NCBI GenBank assembly: GCA_021229015.1
Contig: CM037782.1
Location: 36,052,038 to 36,116,037 of the forward strand
Length of the DNA: 64,000 nt
Direction: 5' to 3'
DNA from: Solen grandis
Lineage: Eukaryota > Mollusca > Bivalvia > Adapedonta > Solenidae
The notes under the pieces were generated by a model. That model ran no database searches and had not been told where the DNA came from. It worked only from the letters and a program-made list of their open reading frames with translations. The position numbers were made by a program, and so were the translations under genes. Below are positions 12,301 through 24,700 of the stretch, one piece after another. Numbering within the stretch: position 1 is the stretch's first letter; each line of letters starts with the position of its first letter.

Positions 12301-12900
12301 TAACAAGACTGTGTATAAATATTACCTTCAGTAATGAGCACGTGTAACTCCTGTATAAGTCCTAAGTCTTAGTGCTGAAGTTACTCTTTATGAAAGTATA
12401 CGAGTTATTATTAACTGAAAACTTTAACGGTGTCATCTTGTTGTTAATTGTTTTCAGTCATGCAATGCAGGTATTTAATGATATGCGCAGAGGAGCGGTC
12501 CAAACAAATGTCTCCATACTCCATCCATTATACTTAATTACGCAGGTGAGAATGTTTCATATGTGACGTATCGTTTTGTGGGCTATGTTTTATTTTCAAA
12601 TCTAAAATAAGTCATAAAAATGTTATCGGGGTTCCCCGCAAATCTACACTAGGTAACGAACAAGAAAGGAAGCCGTTCCCGTTTTCCATTGAAGGAAGAC
12701 ATTTGTTTCATACTTTAATGATACTTAAATGATATCAAAAATCAAACTTTACTTTCAAAATGTATATAAATATGTAGAAAATATTCTGCCAAGTTAATAG
12801 GATACTCATTCATTTTACAAAGAGTGGAGAGAAATCGATAATGCGCGTTGGCACTGATGATGGCGTTGGCAAGGTCTTACGGAGTACAAAGAGGAGGCAT
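9386..12900. other. Intergenic DNA between the transporter copies (first part), no gene seen
   Basis: AT-rich DNA upstream of copy 1, where its promoter and any 5' UTR exon should lie. It holds a T-rich tandem stretch at about 9985-10040, a CT/C tract near 10540-10570, a short telomere-like CCCTAA run near 10664-10680 and a GA tract near 11071-11100. No open frame shows protein features. Confidence 0.5.
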
Positions 12901-15900
12901 GTAAGTCCGAGCACGTAACCAGATACGTCAGTGGACCATACTGTAGGTCCGAGCAGGTAACCAGATACATCAGTGGACCATCCTGTAGGTCAGAGCTGGT
13001 AACCAGATACTTTAGCGGGCCATCCTAGGATTGAGACCTGTAGGTCCGAGCAGGTAACCAGATACACCAGCGGACCATCCTAGGATAGAGACCTGTACGT
13101 CCGAGCAGGTAACCAGATACACCAGCGGACCATCCTAGGATCGAGACCTGTAGGTTCGAGCAGGTAACCAGATACATCAGCGGACCATTCTAGGATTGAG
13201 ACCTGTAGGTCCGAGTAGATAACCAGATACATCAGCGGAACATCCTAGGCTTAAGACTTGTAGGTCCGAGCAGGTAACCAGATACATCAGCGGACCTTTC
13301 TAGGATAGAGACCTGTAGGTCCAAGCAGGTAACCAGATACATCAGCGGACCATCCTAGGATTGAGACCTGTAGGTCCGAGCAGGTAATCAGATACATCAG
13401 CGGACCATCCTAGGCTTGAGACCTGTAAGTCCAAGCAGGTAACCAGATACATCAGCGGACCATCCTAGGCTTGAGACCTGTAAGTCCAAGCAGGTAACCA
13501 GATACATCAGTGGACCATCCTAGGAGCAGGTAACCAGATACATCAGCGGACCATTCTAGGATTGAGACCTGTAGGTCCGAGTAGATAACCAGATACATCA
13601 GCGGAACATCCTAGGCTTGAGACTTGTAGGTCCGAGCAGGTAACCAGATACATCAGCGGACCTTTCTAGGATAGAGACCTGTAGGTCCAAGCAGGTAACC
13701 AGATACATCAGCAGACCATCCTACGATAGAGACCTTTAAGTCCAAGCAGGTAATCAGATACATCAGCAGACCATCCTAGGATAGAGACCTGTAGGTCCAA
13801 GCAGGTAACCAGATACATCAGCGGACCTTTCTAGGATTGAGACCTGTAGGTCCAAGCAGGTAATCAGATACATCAGCGGACCATCCTAGGATAGAGACAT
13901 ATAGGTCCGAGCATGTAATCAGATACATTAGCGGACCATCCTAGGATAGAGACCTGTAGGTCCAAGCAGGTAATCAGATACATCAGCGGACCATCCTAGG
14001 ATTGAGACATGTAGGTCCAAGCAGGTAATGAGATACATCAGCAGACCATCCTAGGATAGAGACCTGTAGGTCCAAGCAGGTAATCAGATACATCAGCAGA
14101 CCATCCTAGGATAGAGACCTGTAGGTCCGAGCAGGTAATCAGATACATCAGCGGACCATCCTAGGATAGAGACATGTAGGTCCAAGCAGGTAATCAGATA
14201 CATCAGCAGACCATCCTAGGATAGAGACCTGTAGGTCCAAGCAGGTAATCAGATACATCAGCAGACCATCCTAGGATAGAGACCTGTAGGTCCGAGCAGG
14301 TAACCAGATACATCAACGGACCATCCTAGGATAGAGACCTGTAAATCCAAGCAGGTAACCAGATACATCAACGGACCATCCTAGGATTGAGACATGTAGG
14401 TCCGAGCAGGTAACCAGATACACCAGCAGACCATCCTAGGATTGAGACCTGTAGGTCCGAGCAGGTAATCAGATACATCAGCGGACCATCCTAGGCTTGA
14501 GACCTGTAAATCCAAGCAGGTAACCAGATACATCAGCGGACCATCCTAGGCTTGAGACCTGTAAGTCCAAGCAGGTAACCAGATACATCAGTGGACCATC
14601 CTAGGATAGAGACTTGTAGGTCCAAGCAGGTAACCAGATACATCAGCAGACCATCCTAGGATAGAGACTTGTAGGTCCAAGCAGGTAACCAGATACATCA
14701 GCGGACTATCCTAGGATAGAGACTTGTAGGTCCAAGCAGGTAACCAGATACATCAGCGGACCATCCTAGGATAGAGACATGTAGGTCCGAGCAGGTAATC
14801 AGATACATCAGCAGACCATCCTAGGATAGAAACCTGTAGGTCCGAGCAGGTAATCAGATACATCAGCAGACCATCCTAGGATAGAGACCTGCAGGTCCGA
14901 GCAGGTAATCAGATACATCAGCGGACTATCCTAGTTTAGAGACCTGTAAGTCCAAGCAGGTAATCAGATACATCAGCAGACCATCCTAGGATAGAGACCT
15001 GTAGGTCCGAGCAGGTAATCAGATACATCAGCAGACCATCCTAGGATAGAGACCTGCAGGTCCGAGCAGGTAATCAGATACATCAGCAGACCATCCTAGG
15101 ATAGAGAACTGCAAGTCCGAGCAGGTAATCAGATACATCAGCAGACCATCCTAGGATTGAGACCTGTAGGTCCGAGCAGGTAATCAGATACATCAGCGGA
15201 CCATCCTAGGATTGAGACCTGTAGGTCCGAGCAGGTAATCAGATACATCAGCGGACCATCCTATGCTTGAGACCTGTAGGTCCGAGCAGGTAATCAGATA
15301 CATCAGCGGACCTTTCTAGGATAGAGACCTGCAGGTCCAAGCAGGTAACCAGATACATCAACGGACCATCCTAGGATTGAGACTTATAGGTCCGAGCAGG
15401 TAACCAGATACATCAGCGGACCTTTCTAGGATAGAGACATGTAGGTCCGAGCAGGTAACCAGATACATCAACGGACCATCCTAGGATTGAGACCTGTAGG
15501 TCCAAGCAGGTAACGAGATACATCAGCGGGCCATCCTAGGATTGAGACATGTAAGTCCAAGCAGGTAATCAGATACATCAGCGGGCCATCCTAGGATTGA
15601 GAGATGTAGGTACAAGCAGGTAACCAGATACATCAGCGGGCCATCCTAGGATTGAGACATGTAGGTCCAAGCAGGTAACCAGATACATCAGCGGGCCATC
15701 CTAGGATTGAGACATGTAGGTCCAAGCAGGTAACCAGATACATCAGCGGGCCATCCTAGGATCGAGACCTGTATGTCCAAGCAGGTAACAAGATACATCA
15801 GCGGACCATCCTAGGTTTGAGACCTGTAGGTCCAAGCAGGTAACCAGAAACATCAGCGGGCCATCCTAGGATTGAGACCTGTAGGTCCGAGCAGGTAACC

Positions 15901-16034
15901 AGATACATCAACGGACCATTCTAGGATAGAGACCTGTAGGTCCGAGCAGGTAACCAGATACATCAACGGACCATTCTAGGATTGAGACTTGTAGGTCCGA
16001 GCAGGTAATCAGATACATCAGCGGACCATCCTAG
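12901..16034. repeat. 55-bp minisatellite array, about 57 units
   Basis: The unit is 55 bp, beginning GTAGGTCCGAGCAGGTAACC and ending CCTAGGATTGAGACCT with an AvrII-like CCTAGG centre. The first two units (12901-12942 and 12943-12984) are only 42 bp and lack the last 13 bases; the 55-bp form starts at 12985. One unit is shortened by about 19 bp near 13521. No long open frame crosses the array. Confidence 0.97.
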
Positions 16035-16353
16035 CGGTGAATGTTTGCTATTTTATTTAAGAAATTATATCATCCTTGTTAATTTGAATTAACCATTTTC
16101 AGTCAAATAAATGACAGCTTCGCAATGTGTTTTCAGAAAAGACAATGCTTGGTTTATAAATTACATTGAGACGTAACAAAAAAAAATAGTGGCAGCGATG
16201 GGATTCGAAAACATTCTTTAAAATGTGACCCACACGCGTTAATATCTAGTTCCAAACGTTCTTTGAAAAATAAACAACGGTTAGCTTTACTAGTTCTTTG
16301 ACTTTTGAGATGGTTAATAAGATTTGACTAGCGTTGTTCGACGCCCAGATGAA

Positions 16354-16412
16354 TGATCGTCTCCAAATGACTGAAATACTGTCGGTGGGACGTTAAACCC
16401 AACCAACAAACC
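16354..16412 (+). mobile_element. SINE family A, 3' end fragment
   Basis: The stretch reads TCTCCAAATGACTGAAATAC then TGTCGGTGGGACGTTAAACC and an AACCAACAAA tail. This is the 3' end of the SINE family found complete at 35176-35459. The 5' part is missing. Confidence 0.75.
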
Positions 16413-19400
16413 AGATGAATGAGACCTCGAGAGGACTATAGTTGAAAGATTGTTATCTGAATAATGTCTTCTAATGAAATGTATTTAAAGTTTGTTGATA
16501 TCAATCGGGATGATAAATTGGAGGCATGTGTAGTGACGCGTTTCAATGTATGCTTACTTGTCAATATCACCCACTCTTTTTCTTATAAACTTAAGGGTGT
16601 TTATATGTATGTGTAGTATTCAAGTATTTACTAGTTTCCTCCCTTTGCTTTTTTTAAACAGGTAATATTCATTCATCGAATACACAGTATAGACCAATTT
16701 TATCTTTAAGCAAAAGAAAAAACGAAAGGAAAACGTGTTTGTTTGAATTGGTATGGAAGACATCTCATTCCGAATTCAGTGAGATATATTCCATATTCAC
16801 TAAAAACGAATATACATCCTCGATATATAGTTTATTCATTTTGATGTCCTGAAGTCCGCTCCCAAATATTACAAAAGAATTAATGTCTTTAAAATTGTTG
16901 TATCTATTTACACATATTTCAGCAGCATTGAAATTCGATTGTACTCCTTAAACTTCCTGATCCATGTTGCCTAGGTATACCAGTGTTTACAAGCGGTGTT
17001 AGGTGTGTGTATTACATACGATATCAGGTTACAAATTGTCCGATGCACCGATTCCTATATAAACAAAATGTACGATGTACCGATTTCTACATGCGGTGAT
17101 AGGTGTGCGAGTTTTCACATACGCCGTTAGGTGTATCCCGTATTAGAGTGATAAGTAGGGCATATTTACTTTTTTATTCAAATTCATTAAGAAAGAAAAA
17201 AAGAAGAAAACGAATGCACTCTTACATTTAAACTAATACAGCTGTCAATCAATTTCAGATTTTGTGTCAGTGAAGTGTACTTCGTTCACAGCTTAGGAGT
17301 GTTAAGTTATTCAATCTTATTAATTTCCCCTATTCAGGTGTGTGACCCTTTTTTTCAGGTGTGTGACATTTCGACGTTTCCTGTCAGAAAATAATTGATA
17401 AAAAGAACATTATCTCGACTAGTATACTATCGTAAAAGTGTCACGATCGTTATATCGCGATTTTATCGTTGTAGTAAGGTAGTCTCTTTGTGGGTGAGGG
17501 GATGCAATTGTTTTTATTAAACAAAACACAGATCAAGAAGAAACCGAAAATGCTGTTTTAATAAAGTGAATGTATGCAATGTACCGGTAACAAAATATTA
17601 ATTGAGAGTAAAAAAGACATAATCATAATTTATTGAAGTCCTGGGATAATTAGTTTCTCATATATGTCAACCTCATCGCGAATGCTGAAATTATCCGTAT
17701 ATCAATCATGGAGGAATATCTATTTTGAGACCAACCTTAAACGGAAGTACATGTACTTAAACTACATTTGTGTCAATTCTGTTTGAACGTTCAATCTTTG
17801 CGTTCTATGTCATCGACAAAACAAACAACTGCGCTGAAAGTCAGAAACTATTTAATTAACTGACCGACACAAAAGACGGAAACCTGAGGACTATTATTTG
17901 GGGGGAGATCTAGGCTGAAACTCTTCTCTGATTTGGTTTTGGCAAACTGGTTTACCCTTCTTCATGGGTCGATATGCATGTATAGTGAAAGTGAAAGGTG
18001 TGGTCAGTTGGTGTTTTTCCATCCCCCCAATCTTCACCACATATTATATAATACATTATGTTATATATATACAGCTCTAGTTCCTTGATGTTATTTTGTG
18101 GTATATCATTCTTTATAATAAATTGAAAGTTTAAGAAGACATTTAGATGGTTCTCACTAATTTTCTGTCCAAGGACTCAAGTTTTCTGGGATAGGACTCC
18201 TAAGAAATTCTTTTATAGATAAAACAAAGGACTTTTCTTAGCAAGACTATAGACGGGACTTTATTTCTATAGTCCTTATGTGAACCTTGCATTTAAACAT
18301 GTTCCTAAATGAAAATGAAATGCAAATGAAATGCAAACCTCAACTAAGCAGCTTAAGCAGTTTACACTGAGTTCTGATTCCATGATTCCAGCATGCAGTT
18401 AATATGATAACATATCCAGTTATTTCATGTGATGAACCTATTAACCTGCATTTGTACTTATATATTACAGCTACTCATATTCCCTTAAAAATAATTCTTA
18501 ATGTCATTTTCATCATAAGCACTTTTTAATTTTATACTTCGTTACTTCGCAATAAAAATATAGAAAGAGTTAAACTCCCTGATATATCTGTTACTTGTGA
18601 GTAAAACGTGTTTTTTTTTTTACCTAAGTTTCAATTTGGATCAATCCAAAGAATGTTTACTTAATTGCATGTCAATCTTCTGTGTTTTATCTGTTGCTGA
18701 TTTTTTGTAAAGAGAGATTAAATATACTTACATTCGATGTAATTTTAAAACATAAGCCAGTTTTAGTCCAACAATGCAATGTAAACAAATGTATAAACTA
18801 GCTGTGTTACCTGGAGCAGTAATTAATTATGACTAGAGCTAGACAGTCGCCTCTACATATGTCCAAAATAGGGTAATGCTGACTTTCGAATGTGATTCGG
18901 TCAGAATAAACCCCTGGTGTTCCGCACGAGCGACGACAAAGATCGCCGAAATAATGTTAATCGGTCCGCGCATTTATACAATTAGAATTTTTAAAAATGA
19001 ATAAAGTAGATCCAGTATCAGGCCAGTACCTGCGAAACATAAACTGATAAACGGCTGTATTGGAAAGGGTTTTATATATAACGTGTTTATACGGCTATAC
19101 ATCGACAAACCACTGCTAATTTGAACATATCTATAAAGGGAAAGTAATGTACGGGGATTATACGGCATTACGAGTTTCAAATTTTATTCCAAAATAGAAA
19201 AAGAAATACCTCGTGGATTTTATATATATTGTAATTAATACATATCTGATACTTCATACTGAAACATAATAAGATTTGTACAAGAAGAAAATTAGAGCAT
19301 TCATAATTTCAATCCCTTCTGTTCACTAAATTTATTAATATTAATTCAAATATTTTATCGTTTCTCCGTATAATAAGAGATGCGTTCCTTTGAACACTTG

Positions 19401-21200
19401 TGTCGGTAAATGGCTGACTGATTCCTCCAGACACGTTCATCAAATTCCTTTTATAAAGTGATGACCTATATACAGGAGGGTACACCGTGATACATCAAAT
19501 TCAATTCATGTGCTAGCATAAATCAAGTCTTCAGTACCTTATGCATAGTATCTCAAGCATGATTTTATGGGAACTACATGTATGTCCTACCTAGATAGAA
19601 ACTTTCGTGTTGTCTGTTCAAACCCTATTTGTATGCAGAATGTAGTTAAGAGGGTTTCAACGAGTCGTTATATGAGGGCAACAGACCATGAAAACTGACC
19701 GAAAGTTTGTCTGGCCGACATGAAGAGATGTAAGTAAACATGACTAGTTTACACAGTCGTCTTAAAGTTGGACAGGGAGAGACAGAGAGAGAGAGACTTG
19801 TAGATTATAATGTATTGTACTTCAAAATAAAGAGAAAGAAAGTAAATGTATTAAACATTATTGTTTTAATTAGTTGTTACATACATACTGTTAATTACAG
19901 AAAGTATATATACACGTTTGTGTTTTTAAAGAACCCGTGAAGTTATAATTATGAATAATATATAAAACATATGTGAGCAATAGCAGGTTTATGAATATTT
20001 TCAATTAATCTTTAATGAAGATCTGGTGCGATATTATATTTAATTACAGATTTAAAAATACATTCAGCAATTATTTTAATCAACCAGATCAGTCAGAATG
20101 GCCAAAAATGTTATTGAATTTGTTTCATTCTGTTTAATCATAAACAGAAAGTTAGTAATTACAAACATTTTAGTAAAGTAGTCGTACTGAAATACACTTG
20201 ACACTTGGATATTGAAAGTATATTTGAATATATTTGATATATTAATAACACTGGTATTTAACTAGACCTTATTCGGCAAACTGCATAACAATGAATTTCT
20301 TGCATGTACTTCCGGTCTTGAAATATACTCAAGGACTTTAAAACGCCTTTCTTTGGAAAAATGAAGAATATTTTATTTAATGATTTTCATACGATTTCAG
20401 ATTTTTTAGAAATGTAATGAGACATTTTTCTGCAAAAGATTGGTCGATGTTTATATCTTACTTTTACTTTATCTTTAAAGAAAACACGAGATTCAAGGAG
20501 GGATCAATCTATGACAAAATGACAAATGATATGAATATTGAAGTTACACATATATACACGAGGTGTTTTTAAAGTCCTCAATTATACATGTATACCTGAA
20601 TGTTCATTTCAATAATAAAAACAAGTATGTAAAAAGTCAAAAATATAAAATTTATGATATTATGTGCAGACAAAACTGAAAACTTTAAAAATATATACAA
20701 AAGAATTTGAAATCTATTTACAGGGAAACCCTAGGGATGCGTGTAACTGATACTGGTCACAAAGTATTAGAGAAGTTTTCTCTTATTCTGATCTGTTTGG
20801 CTTGATATATAGCGCCATTACTCCACCTTATATACTTTCAATGTGAGACATCTTGTTTGGTAACTCATTGAGATATCCAGTATAATGAGAGATAACCAAG
20901 ATTTGTTTTGGGCGATCAAAAATAAACCCACAGGTCTAAAAGGTTGTTAAAAGTACATAGAATAACATTGAACTTTTGCCCTATACCATACTTTGATTTA
21001 ACATGACACACTTTTAAGTCATTGATTGCAGTTTAAACATATATTCATGTTATTACAGAGAAATTACAACAAATACAAAATCACTGGGATCGTGTTAAAA
21101 ACCTTCGCTACACTTATTTTTACTGTCTTTCTTAGAAATGACAATTAGCTTGAATTAGCTAAAGTTGACAAGAACTATATTTTAACCGTTGATCATTCAG
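16413..21200. other. Intergenic DNA (second part), no gene seen
   Basis: AT-rich DNA between the 55-bp array and the 3' end of copy 2. Small imperfect duplications occur (an AGGTGTGTGAC pair near 17336-17365, and similar GCGGTG-containing segments near 16990 and 17090). There is a GA-rich patch near 19770-19798. Short open frames have no recognisable features. Confidence 0.45.
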
Positions 21201-21300
21201 TTCCTTTATCATAAGTCAATTAATTATATCATAATCCGGTTAATTATATTATAATTCAGTTAATTATATCATAATGCAGATAGTTTAATCACAATTCAGT
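21201..21300. repeat. Short 20-bp tandem repeat downstream of copy 2
   Basis: Units of 20 bp of the form TAATTATATCATAATTCAGT start at 21221, 21241 and 21261, with degenerate units on each side. The array ends just downstream of the likely poly(A) signal of copy 2. Confidence 0.75.
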
Positions 21301-21341
21301 AAATTTTAACTTCTGATTCCTGTACGCTACATATTAGGGTA

Positions 21342-21347
21342 TTTATT
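21342..21347 (-). terminator. Candidate poly(A) signal of transporter copy 2
   Basis: AATAAA on the minus strand (TTTATT on the plus strand), about 240 bases past the stop codon at 21585. The distance suits a short 3' UTR, but no transcript evidence is available. Confidence 0.4.
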
Positions 21348-21584
21348 TGCATAAAGTAAAAAAAAATGTCTGAGAGAATTTTTTTTTGTAAACATATCTA
21401 CAGTAATATTCATTTACCTTTATCTGTTAAGTTCAAAAATTATGAAAATGCACTGAAATATGTCAATAACCCACGAAATTGTCATTATGATTGCCAGTTA
21501 CGACGACCATGGTCCAACAGGAAACTCTTTTCCTGCTCACATCCCGACCATGTAATCTCACTGCCAGAACAGGACCTTCGAGAT

Positions 21585-21789
21585 TTACAGGCGCTCCTCG
21601 GAGGAGTAGGCAGAATTCACCTGTTCTCCACTGTCGATCTTCAAGGGCAGGTCAGATGACTGGTTAGATTCGTTCCCGTTGAGGCCTTGTTCACGGTCAA
21701 ACTTGGCCAGGTCTGTACGTGAAAGATGCTCCACGATTCCAGCGCCGTATGAGTCACCCAGCACGTTGATCGCCGTGCGGAAACGGTCC
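21585..21789 (-). CDS. EAAT: Transporter copy 2, exon 9 (TM8, C-terminus, stop)
   Basis: The exon begins after ACGGTAG and reads [20 protein letters not shown], then a polar tail rich in N, S and E that ends SSEERL with TAA at 21585-21587. Confidence 0.93.
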
Positions 21790-24700
21790 CTACCGTGATA
21801 TATTAGATTTTGATACGTGTTTAAACATACCATTAAGAATAAGATATGGAAACATCTCAATTTGACATTTTCTTTATCTTAAAAATTCCAAATGGTTATC
21901 TTTATTATGAAATGTATGGGTGAAAAAGACATAAACACCCTTGATTTTTCTGGTGTTACTGTACAAAAGATGATATTGAAGTCTAAGTCCGACTTTGTTA
22001 ATCAACAAACATGAAAAATCCATAGCAGCGATTCTTTTTTTATTTATGCACGTTGTATTTATTGTATCATAATTTATTTATTAAAATCGTCAGCTTTGGC
22101 GTTTTCTTTTGTATAAATTGAGTTAAGGGTTTAAACTTTGGGTATGATACATATTTGTTGCAGGATATTAATGCTGCTACTGATGTTGCTGCAAATATTA
22201 TTCAAAATATGAAATATAATGAAAATAGGAAGACAACATAGGACGGCGGAACTTAATAAAATATATAAGAAAAAGTAATGGATAGAATCTATATCTGAGG
22301 GCCATTTGGAGCAAGTTAATTATTTTATGATCGTCCGTAACTAAAAAATATGTACGTGCAAACCATATTATGTGTGATCAAGAAGACAAAATATATTTGT
22401 TAGAATACAATGGTAACTTATTGTCAGAGCATGTTTACTTCATTACTATGTATGATTCTGTATCAAAGTCTCATCATGGTTACACATAAATAAAGATACA
22501 AGACTTTGTAATGATAGAAGTATCTATGAACCATGTCATTCAATTATGAATTATATGAGACTATCACATTGTTTTATAAGAAAATATACAATATTTAACT
22601 TGCTACACTAATAAAAATTAAGATATATACCGTCACTATTAATCCTCTGTATATATTTATATATGTACATAGTCATTCACTTGATAAAATCTGCTTTAAA
22701 GACAACACTCTTAAGAACTGACACATGAATAACGGCCAAATGAGCTCCGTTATGAAATGTTTATAAAAATCATTTATTTCCCCTAAAATCAGGTTTGGAA
22801 TATACTGATTAATAGGAAAAAGTATACTGAGAAAGAAATTCTGACAAGATAAAAAGGAAACTATCATATCCATGTACACTAAAACAGGTCACAGTCATCA
22901 AAATTATATATATAATGCAATCCCATCAATTATTACATTTTACACAATGTCACATAGCAGACTTCTACATTTCAGTACAATGGTCCAGTGGTTACATTTA
23001 AGACTGTGAATCCGAAAGATGTGGGTTCGAACCCAAAGGGAAGCAAGGAATTATCACAGATTCAGCACAGGAACCATCGAGTTAGATAAATAATTATATG
23101 TAAGAACCTTTTTCCCAATCAATGTAAAATACAGAGGTTCAAATTTATTTCTTACCAGTTCATGCTATATATGACAAATTCTTTTAATCCAGTGTTGTTT
23201 TGCTGTAGGACAATAATTCTGGCATTGTCAAATTTTCAGATTTTTGGGGGATTAAACAAACATATCATTTATACATATACACTCAATCTGTCCTTAGCGG
23301 TAAATTAAACGTATATCATTTATCATACCAACACTGACGTAGACAAAATATAACATTTGTCTCCTAAAGATCGCCATACAAATTCGAATTAAACCTGTGT
23401 GCCCATTCTTTTAAATATGTGTTCAAAGAAATGAATTTGATAAACTTGTAGCCAAAATTAATTTCATTCTTAAAAAAAGTACTTACAGAAACCAATCGAT
23501 AGCGATGATCAGTCGGATATCGTCAACCGGAAGTCCAACAGCCGTCAGCACGATTGCCATGGTAACAAGACCTGCTGAAGGGATCCCAGCTGCTCCAATA
23601 GCAGCGGCTGTTGCTGTCAAACTGTTGTGTAAAAGAAGTATTTGTAGTATCTTCTTCATGGAGAAAAATATCAAATGATATTAAATGAGAGAGTCTGAGA
23701 TCCAGTGACCTGCAGCAAGGTTGTTCTTGAAAGTATCAAGTGACGCTACCTGGACTCGAACACACAGAAATAAGAGGCTAACTGACAGAATATATCAGTC
23801 AAAGGCGCAACAACACACTGCAGGAAGCATCTGAAATTACGTTTTTCTTTTATATATATATATATATATCTTCTTGGCTTTTTGATTGTTTGTTTCTTTA
23901 GTTTAACGTACCACTTACAGTATTTCAGTCATTTGGAGAATATGTCTACTTGAGATAGTGTTGCAACACTGCATTATCACGTCGTAGAAACTATCGTTAT
24001 ATGTTGAGCGCAAAGCAAGAAAGCTATTACCAGTATCATTTTTTAATTTGGATTTTGGTATTTCGCGGGCGGGGATCGAACTGACGGCCTTCGCTTCCAA
24101 TTTTAACCATTTTATTTATTTTTATCACGTTTGTTTACTTTTAGAGACAAGAGTCCAAATGAAACTGTTCTCCAGATTGACCCATTTTATGTTAGTACCT
24201 GACTGTAATAACCTCTCCAACATTGAGGGTGATGCCGTTGACTTGAGCAATAAAGATGGCGGCCACCGCCTCGTACAACGCCGTACCATCCATGTTGACT
24301 GTGGCACCGATGGGGGCTACAAACTTGGCCACACGGATATCGATCTTGTTTCGCATTTCCAAACATTCCATAGTTACCGGAAGTGTAGCAGAACTGAAAA
24401 AAGAAAAAAAAATCATGGTTTAAAAAAAGGTAACTAAATCTTTATTTCACTGACTTGGAAAGTTGAAGCATTCGTCAAAAAAGAAACAGTAATCATAATC
24501 ATCGACAAAATATTCTTTATTATAATTATTCCATTAAAAACCAGGCTTGCCAGCATTATTTTATTGAAAAATGACACAAATATATAGGTCGAACCAGGCT
24601 CAACGTTTCTGTATTGTATAAAAAAAGATTTTTTTTTGCATGTGTCGTTATGAAATATTCTTTTTGCTACATCACGTTGCCAGAAAATTGCATTCGACAT

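Noticed and set aside
12901..16034. Regularly spaced repeats that might suggest a CRISPR array
   Set aside because: The units are head-to-tail without unique spacers and the genome is animal nuclear DNA; this is a minisatellite.
24048..24437. Plus-strand open frames over transporter exon 7 (also 2478-2819)
   Set aside because: They are antisense shadows of the conserved minus-strand exon; both copies show them because exon 7 is nearly identical.
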